A DNA stretch of 64,000 bases from Lingula anatina (Eukaryota > Brachiopoda > Lingulata > Lingulida > Lingulidae): positions 125,060 through 189,059 of the forward strand of contig NW_019775856.1 of the NCBI RefSeq assembly GCF_001039355.2. Direction: 5' to 3'. Position 1 is the first letter of the stretch; each line of letters starts with the position of its first letter. Below, in pieces: positions 1 through 13,900 of this stretch. The translations under genes were made by a program, and so were the position numbers. The notes under the pieces are model-generated. The model ran no database searches. It saw nothing but the letters and a program-made list of their open reading frames with translations, and had not been told where the DNA came from.

Positions 1-123
1 GTCCATTTACTATCGGTTTTTTGGTTTTACTTTCAACTGTAACTTACATAACAACTTTCAGTTTGCAAGAAATAACCATTTTCGACAAATTAATGAGAGG
101 AATTTTGTGACAAATTAAACAGG

Positions 124-1808
124 TGTCATTTTTAGAATTGATCACACATGAAACAATGTATTACAAGCAAAAGCTGTGAAAAGGGTTCCGACGTACAAAA
201 TGCAGGAGTATTTAATGTTAGATACTGAAATCTAACAACTCGGTTTAACTTTTACGTGCGTCATCGTGAACTGCCCGAATAGTGTAGCGTAATGCCAAAC
301 GCCCGGAAATATAGCCTTCACTTTCTAATTAGTTTAAATGTTAGTTTTCAAATACACAGGAATAACTCTATTTCTAGCACACAAAAGCTTCTAAGAAACA
401 GAAAGGAGGAACCTTGGTGGTTACCACTGAAGTTCAACAACTTAGTTAAGTTTCAAATTCGCCATGTTGCAGAGGGCAACTAGCCAGACGTGCGACCCAA
501 TATATACAGTTTCCAATTTTCTAATTTTTTCAGCAAGCCAAGTCTGACCCGATCAGCCCTACTTAATTGAAAAGCTGAGAAAGGGTGAACTCAAACCTTC
601 ATAGGTAAATTGAAAAGAAATTTACCTGAGGCTTTTGAAACTACGTTTTGTGGTTTTTAATTGGCCTTTTCCATCAGTATACTGAGTATGCCGTGAAAAA
701 AACGCTGTTATCAATCTGTTAGTGCAGATAAGATCACATATTAAAACATTAAATATGTGATCTTATCACATATTTAAACATTTAAACTTCGAAAGATATA
801 AAAATAAAGCCAAAGTGATATGATGCACCCTTTTCACTTCGGTTATTGAAAGTGATATCTCCTGCTTGTGTTTCCTGCTTGTGGAATATAATTTCCCAAG
901 ACAATTTTGATAACCCGGCAAATAATTTGGAAAATAATTATCGAAAGAGACGAATTCTGTATATTTTGTTCATCCGTATCTTAAAACTACATCACTTTGA
1001 TAAACAACACCTCACGCCGGAAGCAAACATACCAAGAAAAGAGTTGTAGGTTAAGTCAAGGTGTAGTCAAGTCACCAGTGTAGAAAAACACCCAATATTA
1101 GACATGAGACTTTTTTCGCTACTTTTTAGAATATTTCATGTCTCTTTGCATTCATATTAGTATGGCAAATTCATAAGTTACACCCAAGCCCCCATTTCCA
1201 AAACAAACTTGTAGACAACTCCCCATCTCAAAAGGGAGAATGTACATGTACGTGCTCAGCCGGGCACATGTACATGCACATGTACAGCAAACTGCATTGG
1301 GTTGCACCTGTTTTAACAAACCGTCTCATTGAAGATTCCTTTTTTTTCTTGAGTACGAAAATGTACACTGAGCATCAAAAGCATCTTAACTGAGAAAAGG
1401 GTAAAATGTACTTCGACCCATTAGTCTTTTTAAGAATCCCAGGGGTAAACCATAGATATGATGAATCAGGGGACAATTATGGCTAACAGAAGCCAGTGTT
1501 CAACCATTGAAATATCATTGTTTTGTAGCTCTGCAATTCTGCAGAGAAATGAGAATTTTCACATTTTATTAATTTCCTGATCCCGCATCCGCTACAACGA
1601 TATTCAACCGATAATTATTGTAATTGGATTATTGTAATTAGTGGGTGTCAGTGATCTCTTCTGGTTGCATTTGATTAAACACTGATAGTGGATGGTAATT
1701 TTAATTTGAAGGGAGATGCAGCACAATTCATAATGATTAATGGCTATGACTATCATGCCATTAGTAAGCAAGAATATCATTATCTACAATTGTTCAATAA
1801 TTCAAGAG
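124..1808. repeat. Tandem duplicated block, copy 1
   Basis: A noncoding stretch of 1685 bp that recurs almost base for base at 1810-3536. It contains a perfect 16-bp inverted repeat (727-742 and 752-767, 9-base loop) and a second foldback rich in ACATGT near 1239-1285. The open frames inside it (292-483, 846-1049) are short, recur in copy 2 only because the DNA does, and resemble no protein I know. Confidence 0.9.
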
Positions 1809-1809
1809 N
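1809..1809. other. Single-N assembly join
   Basis: One ambiguous base lies exactly at the boundary of the two block copies, as an assembler or gap-filler leaves when two overlapping sequences are abutted instead of merged. Confidence 0.8.
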
Positions 1810-3536
1810 TGTCATTTTTAGAATTGATCACACATGAAACAATGTATTACAAGCAAAAGCTGTGAAAAGGGTTCCGACGTACAAAATGCAGGAGTATTTA
1901 ATGTTAGATACTGAAATCTAACAACTCGGTTTAACTTTTACGTGCGTCATCGTGAACTGCCCGAATAGTGTAGCGTAATGCCAAACCCCCGGAAATATAG
2001 CCTTCACTTTCTAATTAGTTTAAATGTTAGTTTTCAAATACACAGGAATAACTCTATTTCTAGCACACAAAAGCTTCTAAGAAACAGAAAGGAGGAACCT
2101 TGGTGGTTACCACTGAAGTTCAACAACTTAGTTAAGTTTCAAATTCGCCATGTTGCAGAGGGCAACTAGCCAGACGTGCGACCCAATATATACAGTTTCC
2201 AATTTTCTAATTTTTTCAGCAAGCCAAGTCTGACCCGATCAGCCCTACTTAATTGAAAAGCTGAGAAAGGGTGAACTCAAACCTTCATAGGTAAATTGAA
2301 AAGAAATTTACCTGAGGCTTTTGAAACTACGTTTTGTGGTTTTTAATTGGCCTTTTCCATCAGTATACTGAGTATGCCGTGAAAAAAACGCTGTTATCAA
2401 TCTGTTAGTGCAGATAAGATCACATATTAAAACATTAAATATGTGATCTTATCACATATTTAAACATTTAAACTTCGAAAGATATAAAAATAAAGCCAAA
2501 GTGATATGATGCACCCTTTTCACTTCGGTTATTGAAAGTGATATCTCCTGCTTGTGTTTCCTGCTTGTGGAATATAATTTCCCAAGACAATTTTGATAAC
2601 CCGGCAAATAATTTGGAAAATAATTATCGAAAGAGACGAATTCTGTTTATTTTGTTCATCCGTATCTTAAAACTACATCACTTTGAAAAACAACACCTCA
2701 CGCCGGAAGCAAACATACCAAGAAAAGAGTTGTAGGTTAAGTCAAGGTGTAGTCAAGTCACCAGTGTAGAAAAACGCCCAATATTAGACATGAGACTTTT
2801 TTCGCTACTTTTTTAGAATATTTCATGTCTCTTTGCATTCATATTAGTATGGCAAATTCATAAGTTACACCCAAGCCCCCATTTCCAAAACAAACTTGTA
2901 GACAACTCCCCATCTCAAAAGGGAGAAAACAAACTTGTAGACAACTCCCCATCTCAAAAGGGAGAATGTACATGTACGTGCTCAGCCGGGCACATGTACA
3001 TGCACATGTACAGCAAACTGCATTGGGTTGCACCTGTTTTAGCAAACCGTCTCATTGAAGATTCCTTTTTTTTTCTTGAGTACGAAAATGTACACTGAGC
3101 ATCAAAAGCATCTTAACTGAGAAAAGGGTAAAATGTACTTCGACCCATTAGTCTTTTTTAAGAATCCCAGGGGTAAACCATAGATATGATGAATCAGGGG
3201 ACAATTATGGCTAACAGAAGCCAGTGTTCAACCATTGAAATATCATTGTTTTGTAGCTCTGCAATTCTGCAGAGAAATGAGAATTTTCACATTTTATTAA
3301 TTTCCTGATCCCGCATCCGCTACAACGATATTCAACCGATAATTATTGTAATTGGATTATTGTAATTAGTGGGTGTCAGTGATCTCTTCTGGTTGCATTT
3401 GATTAAACACTGATAGTGGATGGTAATTTTAATTTGAAGGGAGATGCAGCACAATTCATAATGATTAATGGCTATGACTATCTTGCCATTAGTAAGCAAG
3501 AATATCATTATCTACAATTGTTCAATAATTCAAGAG
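1810..3536. repeat. Tandem duplicated block, copy 2
   Basis: Second copy of the preceding block, separated from it by a single N at 1809. It differs by a handful of substitutions (for example GCCCGG against CCCCGG near the start), small homopolymer length changes, and an extra 39-bp tandem unit at about 2890-2967. Allele-level identity and the lone N suggest a haplotype duplication left in the assembly rather than a true genomic duplication. Confidence 0.88.
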
Positions 3537-4728
3537 ATGGCTATTCTATCGGTTAGGGAAGAGAATAAAATTCAGTGTACGGCGTGTACAGCATATGCAG
3601 TGCTGCATGTTGTGTAGCACAGGCATGAAGTGAAAGAAACGGTTTGTGCATCTCACCGTATGCACCACCTATCCTACTAGAAGTACATTTTTTTTAAAGC
3701 CTGCACACACTTTCTGCTGGATAGCTGACGTCATCATCGCCATTCTGTTACGTCATCCACATTTTGACGTCATTGCGTTTTACATTCTACTTCAGTCTGA
3801 ATATGCCTGAAAGCAATTGCATCCCATTAGATAAAATGGAAACAAATTAAGGCCAAACCCAGGATCTAACTATATTTTCTACCCAAGGGACTCGCGTGTA
3901 ACTTATTGAACTTTCTGTTCAGCTTTTCCAAAAGTCTTGAACAACATCTACCCGTTATGTGGCAATTTTATTTTCATTTCGCGCAGTTACGAAATGAAAT
4001 GGATAATGATGAATGGAAGGGAACTTTTGTTTGGGGTCGCTGTTGAGGATGGTATCTGTGGGCCAAATGGCTAGAATTTTTTCAGATAAAGTAGAAAATG
4101 TGGGAATGCCATTCAAAAATTTTACAACTTTTATAGTGAAGAAAGAATATGGTTTTGCACATAGTTAAAATGTAGCAATACGGTGAGAAATATTGTTATG
4201 GCCTCTTAAGGAAAAGTATAAAAAAGCAGTACTGGAAGAGTGGAATATGTCTTATCTGAATCTTCAGTAGGAACCAAGGCCTTCCAATTTTCTGATCCCC
4301 TGATGGACTTTATTTTGACTCTTATCTTTCACTGTGTGTGTTTACCCAATACATATCATGCCAACACTTTCTCATATCGAATTAGTTAGAGAGTAATTTG
4401 AAATCTCTAATCATCGGGCTGGTTCAGTAAGCAAATGCGTTGCACTTATTGACATTTTATATTACAACTGAGTATAGGCCCTACTATTCTAATCCAATAA
4501 ACATGAATTGGCAGTTTTTGGATTCAGATTTAAAAGACTTAAGAGTTCACATATCGTTATAGTGTTTTCTGTAAACTGACAATTAACTGGAGAACACCTC
4601 AAGTGCAAGGAGACGAGGTGTTTCGGTGCAAAAGCCACCGGTGTAATTCAGCAGAATCAGCGTGATTATTTCAACCGATTATTTGAAGAACCGATGGTCT
4701 TTGTGAGAGGACAGTTTACGTGGCTCTT

Positions 4729-5016
4729 TACCCGCACGAAAATGCAGTAGTATCGAAGTAGTAAAGAAGCATTAACGCAGTAGTGGTGTGGAGCATATTT
4801 GCAGTAGAAATGCAGCAGAGTCTACTTCAATTCTACTTCAAAAATTACATAGGGTTGTACAGAGGAGGAGCATTAATGCAGTAGATTAGCAGCATGATAG
4901 AAGCATGTTTCAAATATGCTAATTAGCTCCCACATCGAAGCAGATTTGAAGCATGTTTGCAGTATGATTGCAGTAGTCTACTGCGCTGGAGTATCTACTT
5001 CGTTTTCTTGCGGGTA
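4729..5016. mobile_element. Foldback/MITE-like element rich in GCAGTAG
   Basis: The ends are imperfect inverted repeats of about 22 bp: TACCCGCACGAAAATGCAG at the left, against the complement of the right end (CGTTTTCTTGCGGGTA), with about 3 mismatches. The interior is packed with GCAGTAG/CTACTTC-type words in both orientations. There is no open reading frame, so this is a nonautonomous element. I could not identify a clear target-site duplication. Confidence 0.5.
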
Positions 5017-7071
5017 GTGTCGCGCTTGTTTTAACGAATTCTGTTGCACTTTAAAGCGGACGATGAGCAAATTACATCAGGGAGAAATCAAAATTTATGA
5101 TCAAGGGTTCATTTTTTGACTCATTAAAATATTTGAAAATAATTTTTTGTAAAAAATATAATCAGGCGCACAGGTACAATTACGAACCAGGAGCGACTTA
5201 GGAACACACTAAATAATGGTACGTGTGAACGGGCTCAAGGATACTGCAATAACCTAAAGAAGACAGCTTAGATGACTCCGGTATATTGATCATGGCATAT
5301 GCTACTGATAGAACGTGTATTGCAATAGACTGTACATTATTGTCTATACGGTCTCTGATTGATTTGGAAGTAATTCGCCGTGTGCAGTATGCGTATGTTA
5401 GCCCTATTCGAGCGTGGACAAATAAGTTTATGTATCCTCCTCGAAGGAGTAGTATTTCTTTTAAGCCCCCCTTTACGTCGACTTTCAAATTTCAATTAGA
5501 AAATTTCCCATAAGACACTGCATTATAAACCCCACTACCACCTGTTTACCGCAAAATGAATATCGGTGCAGGAAGAAACACACCTAGAACCAAGGCCGTT
5601 AATAAATTAAGTACCATTGATATATGACATTTTAATCCACTTATACGGTGGCCTTTATGTCCCACATAAACAATACTGACATCCATTCCCTAACGGGCTG
5701 TTTCACGGTGGAAGGAATCGACCACTAGAACGTGTAATTGGGGGCCAGTTGGCCTGTTCACATGGAAAGGTTTTCTTGGCTTCTTTTTTTCTGAAACAGA
5801 GACCTTCTTAATTGTCCATAAGAGGAAGTGGTCGAGTTTCTTGAGTTCTTTCTATGAATTCTTGTGGCGCCAACGGTATCAATTTTAGATGTTTGCAGTC
5901 AATTACTGAGAAAAACGAAACCAATCTTATCTTAATGTGCACGCTCGATAGTTGTATGAAGACCGGTTCTAACAACAGTATGCAAGCATCAAACCGATCT
6001 ACTGAGTGTGTGCTTCAGCCCAGCAGCAGCACACCTTGAAAAGTAAACCCAATTTTTCTCGGGCGTCTCTGGTGTGGAGGCTATTTGATGACGTCAGACC
6101 CTTCATTTTGATTAGCAGACTAAATGTTAGACACATTTATAAATGTTAGACGCGTTTAGATAAATCTACGACAGAAATTGAACAGTTTTGACTTCACTTA
6201 CTCTTGCCATTCCAGAACTAGTAGGATTCAAACGTAATTCAGAACAAGACATACTTTCAGTTAATGTGAACAAGACTGAATTAGATGCAATGGATCATCT
6301 CAAGCGTGTAGTGATAAATCACTTTGCAACACCCTGCGTTTCAGAACACTCGTACATGACACTAACTTCACTCCGCTTGCCCAGCCCTTAAGGTTTAGAA
6401 AATAGGGATCGCTTCTTGAAAATAAGTTAGCTCGAAATTTGGTCGACAATTCTATGCTAAATTTCCCTCTTCTTTGAACCGAGTTAAATCAGAAGTAGTC
6501 TTACTGAAGGAAATGTTACCCCAGTTGATATCAAGAAAGTCTTAATTTGTGCTTTAGATCAATATTTTATTTGATTAATTAACTGGACTGAAAATCTTTT
6601 ATCTTGAACTGAGGCAGACTAAATTTTTGCCAAAAATTTTGACTGTGAAGCCTGTCAAAGTTCTATTGGGAACGGCAATAGCATGCAGAGTACAGAGATG
6701 GATTCCAGTATGCTTTGAGCCACAGGGTTGTATTTGCTAGAATCACTTGATTGGCATTCTGGCAACCGAAAACTAGCAGGAGAATTATCTAAATAAAATT
6801 AAACATCAATTTATTCTTCAGTTGATGTACAGGCTGTCGATATGCAGCTTCACTGTTGGCGTGGGAAGCAATGCAAATACGCGGTTCTAATCTGGGTGGA
6901 CAAGACAAAATATATTTCTATTATCCAGACTTTGAGAGCGAGAACAATTTCCTGAGCATCCAATGTTAAAAGTACTTTTAAGCATCTTGCGTATGAGCCA
7001 AAATGCAGTAGCAATAGTGTTTTGCAAAGAATGACATATTGCAGTGGATGTATAAATCTGACATAATCTCA

Positions 7072-7074
<3 letters not shown>

Positions 7075-7144
<70 letters not shown>
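7075..7144. repeat. Compound (CT)n-(CA)n microsatellite
   Basis: A run of CT dinucleotides passes directly into a CA run. It creates spurious SLSLS/THTHT/RERE open frames in several frames that should not be taken as genes. Confidence 0.95.
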
Positions 7145-7146
<2 letters not shown>

Positions 7147-7757
7147 TTTTGCTCCAATGGCAGTTTCAATCTACAGCAGTACTTCTCCACGGAACACCCA
7201 CTTTTGGTGCATGTAGTTCAACCACATAAGGTGTGTCGGACAGATATTGATAAATGACAATTGGGTGCACGGAAACATAAACATGTAGTTGAGATAAACA
7301 CTGTAGTAAAATACCTCCTAGTTCTAGATATTTAGTGGTTAATATTCACGGGCCACAACTGCCTAACTATTCGAACATATTGCTCCGAGTGAATATGGAC
7401 ATCGAAATACACATCACGAATACACGAAATACACAATATCTTTATACGCCAACTATGTTCTATGATATCATTACACTCTAAATTGTATTTTAATTAAATG
7501 TTTTCAGTGGATTTTAAATGCATGCTTTAGAATTAATTCTATAGATGCGCACGTTACTTTTCTGTTGATGAGATTAGAACAATTAACGATGATAAAACCA
7601 TTACTGTATTAGCCTTGATGTTATTAATGTTATTTTGATGCACATGTAATTACGTATAATTCCAAATCAATATAGCTACATGTATTTTGTGAAAACAATA
7701 TTATTCCACGTATTTAAAAAAAACAATAATATTTAAATGTTTGTGTCATCATTTCAG

Positions 7758-8087
7758 TCCTTTCCAATGTCACCAACAGTGGACCACGAGGACCGGTTTT
7801 CATCTACGAACCAACCCGTAGCCAAGTGGCCTTCGCCAACACAAAAGGAACTCTTTTGGACTGTTCCGCCTTTGGGCGCCCAGCCCCTGTTTTAGAATGG
7901 GCCAAGGAGGACGGGAGTTTTGTGGACAACATTCCTGGTGTGATAGAAATACTTCACAACAACTCTTTGTATTTCCCGCCATTTCAAGATGGCGCGTTTA
8001 GAGCAGACGTTCACATCGCCAGCTACAGATGTATGGCCAGCAACTTGGTGGGAACCATTATCAGTCGGAAAGTGAAGATAAAAGCAG
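7758..8087 (+). CDS. Dscam: Dscam exon encoding Ig1
   Basis: Single 330-nt exon, phase 1 on both sides (acceptor ATTTCAG, donor GCAG|GTAGGC). It encodes Ig1 with GPVFIYEPTRS, the first cysteine in LLDCSAF, the Dscam-typical NSLYFPPF strand and the second cysteine in SYRCMAS. The following intron (8088-13373, about 5.3 kb) is the longest in the visible gene. Confidence 0.93.
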
Positions 8088-8562
8088 GTAGGCCTATATT
8101 TTCATATAGTTTCGTTTTTGTTTTGTTTCGTTTTCAATAACGTTAGATGTATTATTTAAAGATAATCAAAGAATCACGGGGCTTTTTATTTTCGAAACAT
8201 CGAAAAGACCGAATAATCCATCCTTTACACCAACGCACACCAAAGGTATTCAGTGATATAATTTGTCTATGAAAAAATCTACAAAACAAAAACGAAATAT
8301 AGTAGTATATGCTAAAAGATAAATGAGAAAATATGACTAAGTGAATTTCAGTTTTGAAATATACTTTTGAGTGTAGATTGCAGGTAAAAAAACAAGTAAA
8401 CAGTGACTAAAAAGGAGTGTACATGAAATACTTCCCATATCTCCCACCTCACATATGCTCTTCCCAACCGAAAAACGATTCCGAGTTCATAATACATGTA
8501 TATAGTTATTTGTTATTGCAACTTCTTGTCTTGGTATGTTTTTGAAAAGTTTAAAGGAGCTC

Positions 8563-8605
<43 letters not shown>

Positions 8606-10248
8606 GTCTTGGTAATAGCAGTTCAGCGCACTCTCCAGCTTCTCTCTGATATGAAGCCATTATCGACGTTTGAGACTTGGAAGTTTCCATGTCAATACCA
8701 TCAATTTGTCTTTAGACCTACAGAAAAATAAATTAACGCCGATTGATTTGATGCACTTAATGCCAGAGAACATATTACCTCTCTTAATAACATATTGCTT
8801 GTATAATGGTTGGAATGGTTGTCTCTCCCTTGAGAAAAGTTCAAACGAACATGGTATCGCGCAATTATTGAAAGAGAGCATTGGGAAATCTCGTCTTCTA
8901 ACGCGATATTTCGATCTGGGAGTCGCAGGGTGTTGTACTTGACTGTTATCTTAGATCTCCATTAGTGATTGGCTGTCTTTGTTCTCGGGAAGTCTGTAAT
9001 GTCATACAGTACGTGTGTCTGTGGGCCCTTTTTCAATATCCAGAATCAGAGACATTTGTAGGCTTTAAAACTGCTACAACGATCGGCGTCTGCTGTAAAT
9101 GTCAAGCTCTCTCTTTTGTCTACTTTTTACTTCGAGCGGCTAAAACTGACTGACACTTAGTAAATTTCATCAGAACGAGTCAATCAGTGCATTGCTTACT
9201 GTTTTGAATTTTTTTTTAAAACAAACACCTACATGTATATTCTGTATTCTTAGATACTTAGTTGTATGACATGATTCAATTATGTTCAGTGATAGGTACA
9301 GACAGGTATGTATGGTTTCAGATTGTAAAAATTTATGATTTTTCTTAAAAAACGCTCCGATCTTGCCCTGCAATTACATTGGACAGGGACTTCACCCTTT
9401 ACTTTGAATCTCGAAGATTCGTGCTGTACTCCCCATTTTAAAAATACGCAGTTTCATAATTGATATTTTATGTAAACTGAAAATCAAGATTGACATTAAT
9501 TAAATAAAAACAGTGATAAGGCCAAGAAACGCCCGGGGCTGATTTTTGTCACAAACAAGGACTGAACGTTTTTGTTTAACACACGTTTGCTGCACAAAAG
9601 TACACTTTGCCATTCCTTATAAAACGCTTAGTTTATAATAGATCGGGCTAAAGTAAACGGTCACTGATTCATTAAGAAACTAGGACAAAAACAATGTGAC
9701 CGAAGCTTAAGGCTACGTGCGTTTATTTCACTATTCACCATGTTCATTGCATTGTGTTCTTTTTATTGATAGTAAACAGAGGTTTCGTTGAGACATATTT
9801 ATCTTGGTCAATGCACTGAACGCGTGCCAGAATGGCGGGAAAAACTTCCGGTAAAAATGTGGAAATCCACCCGCGGGCACATCCTAGGTATGGAGATATC
9901 AATTGGCCGTCGCCAATCTGAATAGGAGTACTGTTGACCGAGGACACGAACGCGTACGAAAGAGCAAACATATGGATCGTGCAGACGGGATCCCTTTTAA
10001 ATGAGTCTTTATTTTCAGTGGGATATGTCCTGACATTCTCAGAAATGATCTTCCGTGATTTTTAGTGTATTCAATACCCTCTTTGCCTTATTTGTGCTTG
10101 CTTTTATTATGGGACAAAATAAATAAAGTTAAGCCAAGTGTCAGTAATGGATCCAACAGTTGTCCAGAAGTCAGGGTATTCTTTATCAGGGTTTCTGTAC
10201 GTTAATCACAACTATATTTCATTTCTAAGGTTCTTCTCTTCTGTGAGG

Positions 10249-10289
<41 letters not shown>

Positions 10290-10820
10290 TTTTTGTGTCT
10301 TACAAGCATCTCACATAATTTCCATCTTCGTCTTGTATCGACCTTTTGACGTTAAGTATCAATTCACCAACATCTGCTATACCTGAATTGCAAAGTTTCC
10401 GTTTTGTAGAAATTTTAAAAAGCTCAGCAAACGGCAAATCTAGGCACCAAATTGGAACACATATGTTCATGTATATTCCCGTCCAATCTTAAATATTTTG
10501 TCCTGGATTGAGAACGACAAGACGCGATAGGTTCACAGTAGTCACATTATTGAACGGAAAGAGATTCAAGCACCAAAATTCTTTGAAAACTCAATGATGG
10601 ACAGAAAATTAGCGGTATCTGTTTCCGGGACACGTGGAATTTGGGGGAAATTTTTTGCTTGCCGGAAAACATTTATGGAAAACTAGTGATTTCAAGGATA
10701 ATTCAGTATCAGGAAATATTTTTTCTCTTTGGTGTACTCTTTTTTGTGTTTTGATCAATGAATGATAAGGTGGAGTGAATTGGTGCAATATTGTCCCGAA
10801 GACAAAAGCCGCACCTGCCT

Positions 10821-10862
<42 letters not shown>

Positions 10863-10915
10863 TACCTTGCCCATTTTATGAAAATATTTTGTGTTTTTAG
10901 CTTTATCACCATCAC

Positions 10916-10994
<79 letters not shown>

Positions 10995-13900
10995 ACACAC
11001 ACGAAACAAAGGTCGACCGCACTCTGGACCGTAAACGTGCAGACGCCCCCTTCGGCATCCCCCAAACATCCACAAAAACACATACGTATCTACCAAACTG
11101 ATACACGTATCCACCAATCTTTTCTTATGTAGTGGAATTAATTTCATATAACGGACAATGCATTGACACAACATAAATATCCGCTGACCAGGGGCGAGTG
11201 GCCAGACACCCCATTTAAAAACAATTTTTACTGGTTAGACAGGGGTCATCGTGGCGTGGACAAGGAGGGTTAATGGTTTCAGGGTTTGCGTTTCTTGGTG
11301 GCTTAATTAGCCGTAGTGAAACATGGATTGATTAATCGAACGCAGCTCGATTCGGTCAACATCGGAGTAACAGCAATTAATTGTTAGGTCGTTTGTCATC
11401 TCCCCATTGTCACAGGCCTGCTTAATTATAGTGCGTGTTGTCACAGGCCGTGGACGTCCGAAAGGGATGGTGTTGCTTATTCACGTAAAATTGTAAAGCG
11501 TTTCCAGGGAATTCTTGTTTGTATTGAATCAGCGCCGAACACTCGATTAGGACAAAGTGCTTTCATCGGAGACTAAATGCAGGCGGTCGAACAACAGTCA
11601 TTAGGCGGAGAAAAGTTTGTGTATTATAAACTGAATTGTGAACGATTTTCTTTTTATTTGGTTTTTGGAAGAGTATACCCAAAGAACAATGGCAGTCATT
11701 ATCTAGCTCTCTTCCATACATCTTCGGCGGAAAAGCCTCGTACTACGTATTTAATTTCAAACGATTTTTTCTTGCATTCATTTTTTCAGATTTTTTTTCG
11801 CAAAAACAATTTCCGACTTCATCCGCTTCTCTCGTACTTGGGACAATGGAACTTACATTCCTCAAGCTATTGGCATTACCGTTAAATTCAACCGCCCCAA
11901 TGAAGACTAACGAACGCTTTTATGCTGCTTTGTTCCAGCTCTCTTAGCTAACTTCCCTTAAGCAATTTCCGCCTCTCGATTTATCTCGATTCATTAATTT
12001 CGTTCTTTATTTTTTAAGGCTTATTATCGAAATGAACAGAAACGTGCGTTACTCCTGATGGAGTTGCCATTCTTGCTTCTCGACAAGTAAATTAAACTTG
12101 GTTTTGTTTAAAAAACTCTATTTCGTTTTCTGAAAATTACCAAAACACGTCATGTTATTTTACCCAAACAGTTGTTATTAGTAGTAATAGTGTCAACATC
12201 GAAATTATGTCGCAGTGTTGTGATAAAGAGATACGTTTTGAAAGGTTTTGGAGATACCATAATCACAGGCCATGGTCCTCTCCTAGGGTAATTAACCTTT
12301 TAAAACCCTTAATTGTCCCTTTGTTTTTTGTTTAAGTCGACCAAAAACTAAAATCGAGTTTGGTCTCTGCATTAAGAGCAACAGTCCAAATATTATATAG
12401 TCACTTTCAGATTTCTTTCTTTTGCGATTCAAGTTTTATTATATCGTTTAGTTTAGTTTCTTTATGACTGTTTTATTGTTTTTGTATTTTGTTGTTTGGC
12501 AAGCCGAAAAAAAAAAATTATCAGGAGCCAACTTAGTTCAGATTTACAGCAGCAAGGCGTTTCTGTTTACTTGCAGGGTGAACCTTTCAGTATCATATCA
12601 TCTTAGTATTTGTTTCCTAGACAAGTCCCTTCGACTTTGTAGACAAAGAAATTAGCGGAGATAAAGAGAAAAGAAGGAGCTCGGCTCAGAATCGTTTAAG
12701 CAAACGGGTTGAAGTAACCAGATACAAATACTAACGTTCTTCCAGCAAGAGCATATTTAAACACACTTAAACATTAAATAAGACTTGGGGGTAAAAAGCA
12801 TCGGCGATTATTATTTCAATACGTACACTGATTCCTAAATGCTTCGTCGATAGAACTGGGTCTTGAAATGTTTGTGCTCGAAAGGCAAATTGCAGGCCAC
12901 GTTCACATTGACCACGCACAGATAACTGTGCCGGAGATCGATCACAATACCGTAAATTTTACTATTTTAAAAATAAGGCTATGCATATACAGAATTTTTG
13001 CCTTCGATGTCTAAATGTGACTTTCGTCCCCCCCCCCTCAGTATTATCTTCAAACAATGGCTTACGGCGTCGAGTTACGTATATATGGCCCTGTCAGCAA
13101 CCTTGCACCTTAATGCGTTTAGTTGCAATGCTGTTAAATTAAACACACTGATCAAAAGAGGAGGAACGGCCAACACGCACGTCCCCTTAATCCCCAAATA
13201 CATATCTTACATCTGTTAACTGAGACGCGACTGCGAGTGGAGGATAATCTTCTCCCAACCCATCTTTTTGTTGTATACCACATATCTGTAAATATTTTGT
13301 TAGGTTTTTGGGGTTTAAGAGTTTCATAATTAAAACATAAAATATAATACATTTTGTTTTATTTTCTCTGTAGTGCTAATAGAACAGTACAAGTCGTACA
13401 ATGTCCGTGTGAACGATGTGTGGGCCATGAGAGGCACGACCGCCGTGTTCCGCTGTGAGATCAACCCGTACATCGTTAAAGATTACGTCAACATCACGGG
13501 ATGGTGGAAGTCGAACACTGTGATATCACCAGGTAGAGTGTACAGCAACTAAAAGGACTTCATCAAGATGAATTGCAAATAACGTATTTGTTGTCACAAA
13601 TCACACCTTTCGTTTTTCTAAAATTTTCCACTTTCGTTCTCCTATCTCGTGTGTTTAATTTCTTTTTACCAGACAAATAAGTTTTCTATCGCCTTTTGCT
13701 CTAAATGAACACAGCAACATGACACACAATCTACATATTGTATGACAAAAAATCTTCAACACTTTTCACTTTCGTTTTCATACCTCTCATATCTACTTTC
13801 GTTTCAGACGACAGATACAGTATCCTTCCCTCTGGTGAACTCCACATACGCAATTTTCGAGACGAAGACACACAGTCAACATATAGATGTATAACAAACA

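Larger units (their letters stand above)
3537..7757. other. Noncoding region upstream of the first visible Dscam exon
   Basis: I see no convincing exon here. The region holds a foldback element (4729-5016) and a compound microsatellite (about 7075-7144). Because the exon at 7758 begins in phase 1 and lacks a start codon, this stretch is probably part of a large first intron of Dscam. No open frame in it looks like a signal peptide followed by a phase-1 donor. Confidence 0.5.

Noticed and set aside
292-1049. Conserved-looking 63- and 67-residue frames that recur at 1978-2169 and 2532-2735
   Set aside because: They recur only because the whole noncoding block is duplicated at allele-level identity; there is no bias toward synonymous change and no similarity to a known protein.
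5198-5513. Overlapping frames of 96 and 75 residues on opposite strands
   Set aside because: No splice-site support, low-complexity-free but unrecognisable sequence, and mutual overlap; treated as chance.
6978-7257. Overlapping open frames with RERERE/SLSLSL/THTHTH
   Set aside because: They are translations of dinucleotide repeats; the same happens at 10755-11174, 17417-17641, 24219-25210, 49191-49602, 49881-50192 and 59923-60277.
8088-13373. Search for alternative Ig2 exons in the 5.3-kb intron
   Set aside because: No segment with the Ig cysteine/tryptophan spacing and phase-1 splice sites was found.
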